From: Fistulifera solaris
Lineage: Eukaryota > Bacillariophyta > Bacillariophyceae > Naviculales > Stauroneidaceae
Direction: 5' to 3'
DNA length: 64,000 nt
Assembly: GCA_030295235.1 (NCBI GenBank)
Contig: AP026152.1
Location: 124,001-188,000, forward strand
Below the pieces are notes generated by a model. It worked only from the letters and a program-made list of their open reading frames with translations. It ran no database searches and was not told where the DNA came from. This document shows, piece by piece, positions 29,810 through 40,165 of this stretch. Every line of letters begins with the position of its first letter. The first letter of the stretch is position 1. The translations under genes and the position numbers were made by a program.

Positions 29810-30832
29810 CTTTTGCACGTTCTACTGCAAGCCGATGCGTCACACTTTTCAAAGCAGATGCACCGGAAAATGAAGAAGCCGATCAAATAAAAGGCATTGC
29901 GCGATGTTGAATGAATAAGAATGACGACAACACATACAACTTCGCGTCATTGTCATTCTTATCAGTGCCTCTTCCGTCGATAATCTTCTATACAACCTAA
30001 ATGTACCGGGACGACAGGTTTTCAGTCATGAATAGTCAACCTTGAGGTCCAGCTTGATGTTGTCGCAAGGTCATCCATGCCCCGGAACCAAAATACGGTT
30101 CATTTCAATCCCCCCTTTTGGATTGAATGTTCTGGACCATTTCGTGCAAGGCACCTATGGCGAAAGTTCCTATCAAATCGTGCCTGTTAGTTTTTACTAT
30201 CCTTCAAAGTGTCGGCGACATTTTGTCGTGACTGGTTCTTCAAAAGCGAGTCACGCGGTCGTCTATTCTTCGGCACATTGGCTTCTGCAAGCAACTGAAT
30301 TTCCAAATCTTATACTGCATGCATTTTTACCATGAACCCCTTGTTTTAAAATCTGCCCAAGAGGAAATTGGTCTGCCCTTCTTAACCGACTATAGCCCCA
30401 GAGACTTATCACTCTTTGCCCCAGAGTGCTGTCCGTTTTTGGTCACGACTGCAGTTCAGTCATGAGTCAATATAGTTCAATTATTTGCGTTTGCAGCGTT
30501 CACGTAATGCTTCTTGCAACAGTCAAAATTTAATGGGTATTTTACTTTGTGTGTAAATAGAGTTGCTATGAGTATGAATCTCTTTGTCAGACGATCATCT
30601 ATTTTAAAGATTGAAGCAACCATTATTTATTTCATCGGATTTTGTTGGCAAAATCTTGTACCGGTAGGAGTGGAAGTGAAAAACTATAGCTCGCAGTCAT
30701 TGCTACGCGACGCGGTCACAAAATTTCGCATTCCGATGAAAACAAAAACGAACATCAAACTTGTCGGCCAAAATATTTGATGTAATACAGTCCATTGTAT
30801 CCGTAGCAACACAAACAGCACACACAACTAAA
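29810..30832. other. Bidirectional promoter region of two glycosyltransferase genes
   Basis: About 1 kb between divergently transcribed paralogues. It has two CAGTCATGA motifs (30022-30030 and 30453-30461). A short frame at 30042-30335 has no ATG context or relatives and is not called. Confidence 0.4.
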
Positions 30833-32164
30833 ATGGTACACGTCCGCTCCACTCAACAACGGAGACGACAAGCCGCATCAAAAGGAATCGTCTTAATGGG
30901 TGTGTGCGTCGTCACCGTTCTCGTCTTTTCCTTTGTGACTATTACGCTTTTGAATATTTTGCATTTTTATCACTTTGTGACCTTTGATAATGATTCCATA
31001 CTCGAGACTTCTTCGAATGGATTACGGAACAAGCCACGACCGTCTTTCAACGGCAACACAGTATTACGCGTTCCACCGAGAACGAATGTGACCATCGCGT
31101 ATGCCGTCACCGTCACGGGCTGTGGGAAAGATCCATTAATTGAAGGAGCAGCGGTTTTGCAACATTCGATAAAGACCCGAGCCAGTCGTCGTTATGGTGC
31201 TCATTTTGTCGTCTTTTATCCACCGGAAGCGGCAACGTGTGCCGAACCGTTGCAAGCGCTCGGTTTCGAATTGATGCCCCGACACGTGTTTGTGAATGTC
31301 TCGGACATTGAGGGTGATTTCTTGCGGACACAAATTATCAGTAATGGGTGTTGTGGGGAAAAGGAATTGTTGAAATTGGAAGCCTATACGTTGGTGCAAT
31401 ATCCGATCGTCGTGCATTTGGATTTGGATGTATTGATCTTGCAATCGATGGATGCGTTGTTTGATGCCATGTTGTTGCAACAACCGATACCCTCTACCAT
31501 TTTGCAACAACCATCCCAGTCCATACCCAACTTGGTGAATGCTTTCTTTACGTACGATTACAATATGGTGCAACCACATGTACAATACAAACCGGTGCAA
31601 GGAGGATTTCTGGTATTGCGTCCGAGTTTACAAGTCTATCAAGAATACAAAGACATTGTTTTGAAGGGAGACTTTCGACAAAACAAAGGATGGGGTGGAT
31701 TGGTCGGTCCGTTTTACGGGAGTATGACGTTTCAAGGCATTGTTCCGTATTATTACAATGTCTTGAAAGAGGGCAAGCAATCCGTCGAATTGAACCGTTG
31801 CATTTACAATCAAATGGCCGACAATCCACGCACGGGTAAAACGGTCAATGATCAAGTCAGTGGGAAGTGTCGGACGAATACCGAAGTGTGTGAAGATTGT
31901 CGGGAACGGTCGATCCAGGATATTGTTACGACGCATTATACGTTGTGTCAAAAACCGTGGTGGTGTGTCCCCCATAACGCCAACAATTTGCAACATCGTT
32001 TGTGTCGTCAATTGACGCACGTGTGGTATCAAGTACGGAGTGAATTGGAACAATCGTGGGGACGGCCCGGACAAGGTCCGGGAACGTATGATGTGGAACA
32101 ATTTTATGGCTTTTGTACCAAACCAGGGAAAGAAGGATATGTTCCCATGGTGCTGCCAGAATGA
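30833..32164 (+). CDS. GT8-like (glycogenin-type) type II membrane glycosyltransferase, intact
   Basis: 443 residues from ATG 30833 (MVHVRSTQQRRRQAA). Basic start, one membrane segment at residues about 19-45 (VLMGVCVVTVLVFSFVTITL), then a stem. Catalytic region: TIAYAVTVTGCG, EGAAVLQHSIKTRA, SNGCCGEKELLKLEAYTLVQ, DxD in HLDLDVLILQSMDALFD at residues about 195-211, QGGFLVLRPSLQVYQEY. Several conserved cysteines in the second half (CRTNTEVCEDC, CQKPWWCVPH) probably form disulphides, as expected in the Golgi lumen. A head-to-head paralogue lies on the other strand (28414-29809). The donor is probably a nucleotide sugar; the specificity cannot be read from the sequence. Confidence 0.8.
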   Translation: MVHVRSTQQRRRQAASKGIVLMGVCVVTVLVFSFVTITLLNILHFYHFVTFDNDSILETSSNGLRNKPRPSFNGNTVLRVPPRTNVTIAYAVTVTGCGKDPLIEGAAVLQHSIKTRASRRYGAHFVVFYPPEAATCAEPLQALGFELMPRHVFVNVSDIEGDFLRTQIISNGCCGEKELLKLEAYTLVQYPIVVHLDLDVLILQSMDALFDAMLLQQPIPSTILQQPSQSIPNLVNAFFTYDYNMVQPHVQYKPVQGGFLVLRPSLQVYQEYKDIVLKGDFRQNKGWGGLVGPFYGSMTFQGIVPYYYNVLKEGKQSVELNRCIYNQMADNPRTGKTVNDQVSGKCRTNTEVCEDCRERSIQDIVTTHYTLCQKPWWCVPHNANNLQHRLCRQLTHVWYQVRSELEQSWGRPGQGPGTYDVEQFYGFCTKPGKEGYVPMVLPE

Positions 32165-32389
32165 GAACAAAACAACGACTAGCTACCAAAACATACTCAT
32201 AAGCTTATTTGTTATCGTGTAGTTAGTTAGAGTGGGAGAGAAAATACTGCAGGATCGTCTATGGTTCACGTATTCATCTCTTGTGTCTTTTTTACTAAAA
32301 AGGAATGAGTGTGGTCGTTCCTCCTATGATGTGTTTGTCGTTTCCACGAATGGAGCATGCGTGATGGTGAAAGAAAAAGAGCGCGACGT

Positions 32390-34229
32390 TTATTCTACAC
32401 GACAAGTACCATCCCAGCACGACGGACCCGCGGCCGGTACAATGCGAATAATGTTGGCAGCACCGGGTGTACCGAACGGCAAACCCGCCGTCACCACCAA
32501 CAAATCGTCCGGGTCACTCACCAATCCCTTTTTTAGGGCGGCACGGCACGCATTGCGCAAGACCAAATCAAAATCATCGGTCGACTGTTCTTGCAAGGCA
32601 CTGTCGTACGTCATGGCATTCTCGTCTTGCACAATGTATCCGTACGAACCGGCCGTGGGCAGATCTGGGTACACACCCCAGCTGAGGGCCAACTGACGAC
32701 TGGTTTCTTTGAAGGGACACAATGCCATGATGGGGACGGCCGGTCGAGCCTTACTGGCACGCAGCACGGTCGAACCGCGGAGCGAAAAAGCACACAATAC
32801 TCTTGGCCTTGATGGTTTGACTGATTTGGTACGCCGCATGAATGACCGCATCTGTGGGAGTATTCTCGGGCGCAGGGGCGTTTTGTGCCAAGTACGAGCG
32901 GTAATGACTATCACTTTCGACGCGATTGATGATGCGCTGTTGCATCGTGACACTTTCTTCCGGATACTTGCCCGCCGCCGACTCGGCCGACAACATGATG
33001 GCATCGGCTCCATCGTAAATCGCCGTCGCGACATCACTGGCTTCGGCGCGGGTGGGCGTCGGCGCTTCAATCATACTTTCCAACATTTGCGTCGCCACAA
33101 TCACCGGTCGACCCTTTTGACGACACGTATCAATGATTTGTTTCTGCAACAAGGGCACATCCTCGGGAGGACATTCGACACCCAAATCACCACGTGCCAC
33201 CATGATGCCGTTGCACAATTCGACGATGCGTTCCAAATTGTCGCCAATGAAACAACTGGGTTTTTCAATTTTGGCCATGACGGCGGGTTTGAAAGCTCCC
33301 TGCGGCAATTTCGCATCAATGAGGGCATTGATTTCGACAATATCCGCGGGTGTTTGTACAAACGACAAGGCGACCCAATCCACACCAATCGATAACATGT
33401 AATCCAAATCACTGCGATCTTTGGGAGTGAGGGCACTGATCGCCAAGACACTGTCTGGGGTATTGACACCCTTGCGGTCCTTGACACGGCCTTCGACATC
33501 GACGCGGCAATCAAGGTAACCGGGGCCTTTGCCAATGACCGTGAATTTGACTTTCCCGTCATCAATCAAAAGATTGTGTCCGACTTCACTGGCTTCAATG
33601 ATTTCGGGATGGGGCAATTGACAACGTGTGTTATCACCCTTGGTCGGATCCAAATCGAGACGAAAGGTTTGACCCGCCTGCAACACATAACCATCCGGAT
33701 GACTGAATTCACCCAACTGTTTTGGAGAAAGAAGAAGAAGAATGTTAGAAGATCGAAAAGAAGGAAAGAAAGGAACGATGCATAATCCTTCACTTACGCG
33801 CAACTTCGGGCCTTGCAAATCCCCCCAAAATGGCAATCGGATGGCTGTATTTCTCTTCGACACTGCGAATCATATCGAGCAATTCTTTCTTTTGTTCTTG
33901 AGATCCGTGACTGAAATTGAGACGAAAGACATCGGCACCGGCGAGGAACAATTTTTCAATCATTTCAAGGTTCGACGACGCCGGACCCAATGTGACGACT
34001 TGTTTCGTCGATTTGCGCCAACGTTGAGCTACTTTGGGAGCGACGGCGACATTGGAAATGGCGGGGGCACTGTTGGAGGCGCCGCCGCCGTACGTATAAC
34101 CCATATTGCCGTTCACCGGGGGCGGCATCGTCGCAAAGAGTGCCTTGGCGGTCGCCGGAGAGGACGGCGTCAAAAGGCCGAAGCCGTCGACACGCAGGCG
34201 ACAAATACGATAGACGAAGAAAATTTCAT
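32390..34229 (-). CDS. PK: Pyruvate kinase, plastid-targeted
   Basis: Catalyses phosphoenolpyruvate + ADP to pyruvate + ATP. From ATG 34229 the protein starts MKFSSSIVFVACVSTASAF, a signal peptide with the ASAF plastid motif, followed (after one missing T, A4 at 34172-34175 on the plus strand) by LTPSSPATAKALFATM. Family motifs: TLGPASSN, GADVFRLNFSHGS, GDLQGPKLR, DWVALSFVQ, MAKIEKPS, GIMVARGDLGVECP, ATQMLESMIEAPTPTRAE, DGADAIMLSAESAAGKYPEE. An 81-bp intron (33717-33797, GTAAGT..AACAG) interrupts GPKLR. Two further homopolymer changes (C6 at 33821-33826 and A5 at 32785-32789) each have one base too many; correcting them restores GDLQGPK and CFSLRGSTVLRASKARP. All three are probably consensus errors in a working gene. 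The C-terminal domain ends AANIIRIV..GTCRVE. Confidence 0.9.
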
Positions 34230-35008
34230 TCTAGAAGAGGGAGTAGTAGAGATAGAATGAATAGCAAGAGACGAGAAACAAACGATCTCTCGAATTTCTA
34301 ATGATGAATAAAAGGTGATCGACGTCAACAAACGACAGAACAAACAAAATCTTGCATGTGTCGATGGCGCGAGTTTCGTATGTCACTCTTTCGTCTCGGA
34401 CATTGTTTTCTACTATCTGCAGTCACGAAACGACACAAACATCGAAACGGATCTACAACGTCACTCTGTCTCTCGTCCCGAAATGCGGTACGTCGTTGAA
34501 ATACACAGTGACGTTGGCTTGCCTCTGTGTCGTAGTAGGCATGTTTCTGCTTTCTGTCGCAGTGTTTTGTCCGGATACATAAACTACGATACTACAACAT
34601 AAAATGACGTCACTTTCTCTTGGAGGGAGATAACGAAGTGTTTCCGGACTGGCGACGGACGGAGAGCGCCTAGTCAGTCATGAGGCGTGAGGTTTATTCC
34701 CGAATGTTTTGCTACGGATCGCCATTTTCATCGTCTTATCTCCGACCTTGCAACGTATGATCTGAACCTTACCTTCGAGAACTATGAGAATTCACTTCCA
34801 GGTACGTATCTTGGTATTGACTAAAGAATGAATGCAGAAATTGATCATACAAATTATGGATGAATACATTGATTTACATGGATCATGAAAAATTAATGAC
34901 ACTGGTTCTAGACTCACTCGTGCGATTTCATCCTGATATGCGACAGGGCTTCCAATCACACGTTTTCTCTCACGTCCTTTGTTTGAGCCCTCTGAGTATG
35001 ACCCCTTT
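34230..35008. other. Intergenic, promoter of pyruvate kinase
   Basis: No gene recognised. Contains TCAGTCATGAGGCG at 34673-34686. A short plus-strand frame (34315-34602) has no relatives. Confidence 0.35.
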
Positions 35009-35546
35009 TTACACGTTCGTAAAGGAACTCGCCTTAATTTCCATACCGGCTTCTTTCGCATCGGCCACAATCTTTTCAACAAATCTTCACTGGATTGCAG
35101 CGCTGCCTCGATGTTTTTGGTCAGTTGATCCAGTTCTGCATCGTGAGGAATCTCTTTTCGAGGACCTTTTTCCAACTGCTCGGAATGGATTCGAGTAGTA
35201 ATTCGGGTGACTTGGATGAATCATTCTCTGTCTCTGGTAACTTTATTCGGGGTTCAGAAGAGGAGGATTGGGAATTGTCCGTCACAACAGCCGTCGTATG
35301 ATTCGTGTTGGATGAAAGCCATATTCCGCAAACCAAAATGATTGCCAACAGGATAAGCTTTCGAAAGATCGACAAGACTTCTTCTTTTTCGTCTCGATAA
35401 TCCGTAAGCCGACTTGCATTCGCGGGTAACACCCACGTGGATTCTTGGGAAATAGGATCATAGTAATATTCGCGTTGTTTCGCTTTGCTATAATAAACAC
35501 GCCATTCTCGAGGGGATGCGTGACTGTTGTTAATTTGCTCGGTCAT
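35009..35546 (-). CDS. WW-domain protein with one membrane segment
   Basis: Starts at ATG 35546 (MTEQINNSHASPREW). A WW domain at residues about 10-37: EWRVYYSKAKQREYYYDPIS, QESTWVLP, with the two signature aromatic positions. WW domains bind proline-rich peptides. A membrane segment follows at about residues 55-73 (LILLAIILVCGIWL). The rest is polar and helical. Two homopolymers appear to be one base short (T5 at 35167-35171 and T4 at 35073-35076 on the plus strand); with both restored the protein runs EIPHDAELDQLTKNIEAALQ, SSEDLLKKIVADAKEAGMEI, KASSFTNV to a stop at 35009. Without restoration it would end at 35121. The restored end is more protein-like, so I prefer it. Confidence 0.6.
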
Positions 35547-36134
35547 TCTTCGTCTATTGGGGATACGCGTGCAACAAAAGGAGCCAATGAGACAGAAAGG
35601 ACGGCAAGTTCTTATTATAGGAAGGGAGAGAAACAAATAAATATCTCTTCTTGAATGAATAAATAATATGATAGACTTGTTCGGCCCGTTCTCAACAGCG
35701 CTATGTGCAAAAGCCTTCTTGCTCCTCTTGTGCGGATAATGTCCCCCCAAAAGATCCAATCACGAATTTGGAGCGACCCATTATTTACTCTACTTCTAAC
35801 AGTACGATAATCGCGGTCGAATGTCAGCTCGGAGCAGAAAAAGACTGTTTAAGTAATAGTACCCTGGGTCCCTAAGTATGCAAATCTATTTTCCTAGTAT
35901 CAAACTTGGATACTACTGTGATTCTCTCTTAGCGCAAGCGCGCAGTACCTATGTTGATTTTTCTATAGTGAATGAAAAAACTTTTTTTGTAAATAGATCA
36001 CTGAGTATCGGTTTCGAAGAACACCAAGCGCGTAGGCCCGCAATCCATCGCCGCTCGCCACTTTCTGCGAAACGATCACAAAAGTGAAAGCCAGTCTTCT
36101 TGCAGATCATCCATTCGCACCATCGAAGAAAAGA
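35547..36134. other. Intergenic, divergent promoter region
   Basis: Lies between divergent genes. No other gene recognised. Confidence 0.35.
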
Positions 36135-37958
36135 ATGAGTGAGAGATCCACTCCCGTCACCATGAGGAAGGGCATTAGCCCGCTGCGTGAAAGTCCGTCC
36201 AACTACAATGAGTCGCCGCTGCAGCAAGTGCCGCCGCTCTACCCTCTCCGAATGGTAGATTCGGAATTGTCCCACACCAAGATCTGCGGCAAAGGAATGA
36301 TCGACAAGATCTTGGGAAAACAAGAGAACAGTCGACAAGTTGTTCTTCCATTTGGAGGCTATCATCCTTTCGATGGAGTGGAAGTCCCTGATTCTCCCAT
36401 CACATTGTATTCTTCGTACGACGGCAAGGGAGCGATCGGCGATGCCACGCCGGAAACACCTACCGACGAAAACGCACCCCAGTTTAGTCCGGCACAAATT
36501 CGCTTGTCGGCCGATAAGCATGGTGTGGAAGCGCAGCATACGCCGATCCGATCAAATGGCTCCATCGCTTCGCCCATTCATTCGAATGGAGACCACGGGA
36601 GTTACTCGACACCATCGTCTCGTAAAAGTACCAAATCGGTGGGGTCGGCCAAATCGTCGGAGAAACGTAGAATCTCGTCATTGTTTCGTCGCAAACCACC
36701 CACGCCGTACCCAAAATCGGGGCCGTTGCCGGTGGTGGTGGAAGTGCCTTCCAACGATGCTAGTGATTCGAACCCAGATAACAACCACTTGGAGCTAAAG
36801 AGTAATAGCGACATGGCTCCATCGACGGCATCGACGCATCCTGTGAATTCATCCGGCTCCTCCATTTCGTCGGAAACCGACGCAGTGTTGCAAGCGATGC
36901 GCGATCTCGTGTTGAGGCAACAGGAGGCACTCCAGGCGTTGGCGGAAGAGAAGGCACAGTATGCCAAGGAACTGGAACTACAACGAGCTTCGGTAACGAC
37001 GTTACAAACGGTGAATCAAGAACAATCGGAAAAAATCAATTTGCTTGCCAGCACGAATCAACAGGTGCAATCCGAGTCGGAGTGGTTGCGCGAACAAATA
37101 CAGGCAATACGCCAAGAAGTGATGTCGCTTCATAAGAGCTCGTCCCAGCAGGATACACTAGACGGGAACCAGTCGCCCTCCACTCACCACGGTGATACTG
37201 TGGCCGACAAAGTCTCCGTGACAGTGAGCGGGGATAGTCGCGAAGCTAGAAAGAGCGGTGACTTTGACAATGCTAAAGCTGACAATCACCTTGGCATTTC
37301 ATCAAAAGACAAATTCAGCTATACCACAGATAGTGATTCCTTGACGAATGAAAGTGGCGCTGGCCCCTTTCCCATGTGGACAAACGTGGGAGGCATTAAG
37401 GATCTTTATCACAGCGAAAAGATGAACAACACCACTTCCAACCAATCACTATCGATGCAGCCAGCTACTTCGACAACAGTAAGTCGTCCAGCCAAAAATA
37501 GGGACGAGGCGCGATTGGCTTGGGATGATTCAGAGTCAATGTTCGCTTCAATCAACGACCAGAGTCAACACAGCGGCTTCAGTGCGGCGTCGACCCAATT
37601 GTGTTATGTGTTCCAATCCAACCAAGGCCATACTACCACCACGAAAAAACTCAAACCCGCTTTGAGAGCAGCGAAAGTTACGGTCTCCACGGTAGAACCT
37701 TCATTTCAACGCTCTGTCACATTTAACAGTCCACTAAGTGAAACTAACATGATCTCGCGTTTCGGTGACGAAAACTTCGGGGACAAGTCCTCGTCTAACA
37801 AGTCTTCTTCTCGCGAAGAAATTGGGGCGTACCGAAATCGGCTGGAAGCACTTCAAGAGCGTAGAGAGCAGCGAAAGACGCGACAAACGACGATACGTTG
37901 GGATGAAAAGTTTCTCAAAGAGTCAAAGGAAGACCAGCATAGATTCGGATACTGTTAG
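36135..37958 (+). CDS. Large, mostly disordered coiled-coil protein
   Basis: 607 residues from ATG 36135 (MSERSTPVTMRKGISPLRE); an upstream GTG in frame is not needed. Low-complexity serine, proline and threonine-rich sequence surrounds one clear coiled coil at residues about 250-335 (LQAMRDLVLRQQEALQALAE, VNQEQSEKINLLASTNQQVQ, EWLREQIQAIRQEVMSLHKS). Basic patches (KSVGSAKSSEKRRISSLFRR) and a charged C-terminus (RLEALQERREQRKTRQTT). No enzyme domain. It is probably a scaffold or cytoskeletal linker; that is inference from composition only. The frame is uninterrupted. Confidence 0.65.
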   Translation: MSERSTPVTMRKGISPLRESPSNYNESPLQQVPPLYPLRMVDSELSHTKICGKGMIDKILGKQENSRQVVLPFGGYHPFDGVEVPDSPITLYSSYDGKGAIGDATPETPTDENAPQFSPAQIRLSADKHGVEAQHTPIRSNGSIASPIHSNGDHGSYSTPSSRKSTKSVGSAKSSEKRRISSLFRRKPPTPYPKSGPLPVVVEVPSNDASDSNPDNNHLELKSNSDMAPSTASTHPVNSSGSSISSETDAVLQAMRDLVLRQQEALQALAEEKAQYAKELELQRASVTTLQTVNQEQSEKINLLASTNQQVQSESEWLREQIQAIRQEVMSLHKSSSQQDTLDGNQSPSTHHGDTVADKVSVTVSGDSREARKSGDFDNAKADNHLGISSKDKFSYTTDSDSLTNESGAGPFPMWTNVGGIKDLYHSEKMNNTTSNQSLSMQPATSTTVSRPAKNRDEARLAWDDSESMFASINDQSQHSGFSAASTQLCYVFQSNQGHTTTTKKLKPALRAAKVTVSTVEPSFQRSVTFNSPLSETNMISRFGDENFGDKSSSNKSSSREEIGAYRNRLEALQERREQRKTRQTTIRWDEKFLKESKEDQHRFGYC

Positions 37959-38258
37959 TTTGATAGGTTAAAAATGTAGAGATCGTGTGAACACATTAAC
38001 TCTCGTTTGGACAAAAGAAGTGCTATCGATAGCTAGACGACAATGTTGCTTGCGCTAATTCTTTAGAAAGTGTTCGATTTGGCATAACACATCCTTGTAT
38101 TCCCGCCTTTCCGATTAAAGAAGCTACAGCAATGAAGTGATTGAGTAGCTCTAAACTTAGAACTGCGTAGAGATGCAACCTTTCTGGTAAAAACTGGATT
38201 ATTACGAAAATATTATACAACATCAATTCTTATGAACCACTGCTCCGAATTATACACA
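37959..38258. other. Intergenic between converging genes
   Basis: 3' flanks of two genes that face each other. Nothing recognised. Confidence 0.4.
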
Positions 38259-38927
38259 TCATTGGCGTTGAGGTGAGAGAATACTTCTCAGTCTGTTCGT
38301 AAATGACAAAGCAGGTTTCGTGGGTGACAAAAGGGCCGGATCGTCGTTTGCTTTCGACTCGGCGAGAAGGCGTTCCGCAAGCTTTTCTCGACGGATCGGA
38401 CTCATCAAAAGGTCTTTCCCGTGACGTCGTTTGGTGCGAATCGATTCAAAATCGTCTACCGTCAAGGGAGGATGCTCAATGTGCTTCCAATCCATTGTAA
38501 TGCTGGGTCCGCCCGAAGGGTGCACTGTTGCACCCAAAATTCGGGGGTATTCTCGAACGACAACTTGGTCAAACATTACAGAGAGCTTTCCAGCGTGTTG
38601 CACGGCAGGATGGAGAGAATCTCTCTTGGCTGTGACATCAGAGGAGGAGGATTTAAACGTCTTTCTGGTTGACTTCTTCTTTGCTGAGCTTCGCTTTGCG
38701 CATAGAGGGTCGCTTTCGATTGCCTGTAGAAGGTTTTCGGCTTCGTGAACGATATCGAGAACGCCAAGGCGTGGTATTTCCGAGAGATTGGGATTCACCT
38801 TCACAGATCCCACTATGTTCTCTGACAATCGATACGACAGTCGATCAATTTCAATGGCAGCAAAGCCATCGACCACGTTCGAATCCTTGGAGAAAGAGCT
38901 GCGTTGCTCGGCGACAAAATGAATCAT
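38259..38927 (-). CDS. Protein with the diatom VREY-R-LG motif
   Basis: 222 residues from ATG 38927. The recognisable part is residues about 118-150: VMFDQVVVREYPRILGATVH PSGGPSITMDWKH. A VxVREYxRxLGDNPxxxxGPPxxxxW motif is common in many diatom proteins of unknown function. Here the usual GDNP is GATVHP, a variant. Around it the protein is basic and serine-rich (KRSSAKKKSTRKTFKSSSSD) and ends in arginine-rich helices (RREKLAERLLAESK, FTNRLRSILSPQRQ). I have no function for it. Confidence 0.65.
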   Translation of the reverse strand: MIHFVAEQRSSFSKDSNVVDGFAAIEIDRLSYRLSENIVGSVKVNPNLSEIPRLGVLDIVHEAENLLQAIESDPLCAKRSSAKKKSTRKTFKSSSSDVTAKRDSLHPAVQHAGKLSVMFDQVVVREYPRILGATVHPSGGPSITMDWKHIEHPPLTVDDFESIRTKRRHGKDLLMSPIRREKLAERLLAESKANDDPALLSPTKPALSFTNRLRSILSPQRQ

Positions 38928-40165
38928 TCCTGTGTTTTATAAGAAAGAAATGGAGAGAAATTCAAAGTCAAAGCGACTATTTGCTCCTGTAGATCAGTTT
39001 CGAAGCGAAGATTTGTGTGGGAAGTGGGGAAAGAATCGAAAAGAAAGAGAAAACAAAGACCAGCAAAGAGTGTAATAAAGTTCGTTTTCTCCTTTCTCCT
39101 CCTCGCAAAAAAATGGAAAAAGGCGTGGCGCGTTGGTGGCATTGATGGCACGTGGCAGGCTCGCCTGCTCGCCTTCTTTCTTCCGCTTTGAGAAACGGAA
39201 ATTGAAGGTCTTGGCATCGTTTCGCAGGTCTTAAAGTCACATGACGCTACTTTATCAATGACTCAAAACTTCAATCGTAAAAAGTTCGGTCTTTATTTGC
39301 ACTATGGAAAATTGAGGGACTTCAGTAGTTCATTCGGGTTTATTCGTTTATTCATCAAATGACTTAATATCGGACATAGACACAAGTACAAGTACTGTAG
39401 ATCGTGATTTTGTCTTCGTTCGGATAGTGGAGAGTAGGAAGCTGTGTCCGAAGGAAGAAGGGTTTTCCGATCGTCGTTTGCCCACTAAATAGCTTACAGT
39501 CACAGATTGTATCGGAAAGAAAGAAGAATTCACTCTTGAAACTTGAAATAATCCGTAATAAGGATTTGTTTTTTGGTTTTGGTTTTTATGGTGCAAAAAG
39601 TAAGGAGGCTTTTGTCTTCTTCGACATCACGTATTTCTAAAACGTAACGAAGTACATTTCCTTGACGACTCCCAGCTCCCAGACGTCCCAGACCCCAGAC
39701 TCACAGAAACCGAGGCGCTATCCCAGGATCTAAGTTGTCTAAGGATCTAAGTTGTCTAAGGCGTAAGGCGTAAGGCCAACTCTTGACTCCTCCTCTAGAC
39801 TCAGAGAGATAGCTGGCTAGAGGCTGAACCGGGGCCAATAACCCATGGCCACTGCCCATGGTTGTTTCTAGACAGCAAAGAAGAAATACTGGTCTTGCAG
39901 CCTTGTAACGACGAAGTGAATCATCAATCGGCCCGGCAACGAAATAGACAGTCTTGGATCTTGGCATTTTTAGGTTTGGGATGCTGTGCTCTGAAATGAT
40001 TACGATCAAATCTGCCCTTGATGAATGAAATTTTCGCTTATGATCAAATTCTAGGAAATGCAAGTAATCAATTATTCTACAGCTTTCTATGTGTTCAATT
40101 GCGTTCGCCCCCCTGCTATCATGACTTTGCTTTTTTAAATTGTAGTCATTGATCTCACAAAACTT
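38928..40165. other. Intergenic with a short tandem duplication
   Basis: Only low-confidence short frames. Contains AGGATCTAAGTTGTCTA twice in tandem (39725-39741, 39742-39758) followed by AGGCGTA twice (39759-39772). Confidence 0.4.
39725..39772. repeat. Short tandem repeats, 17 bp x2 and 7 bp x2
   Basis: Two identical 17-bp units directly followed by two 7-bp units; replication slippage is the likely origin. No coding role seen. Confidence 0.8.

Noticed and set aside
30042-30335. Frame between the glycosyltransferases
   Set aside because: No ATG start, no family, and it lies in a shared promoter.
34315-34602. Plus-strand frame upstream of pyruvate kinase
   Set aside because: No ATG start in good context and no protein-like pattern.
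39701-40063. Minus-strand frame of 120 codons
   Set aside because: It includes the tandem 17-bp and 7-bp repeats, and its composition is not protein-like.
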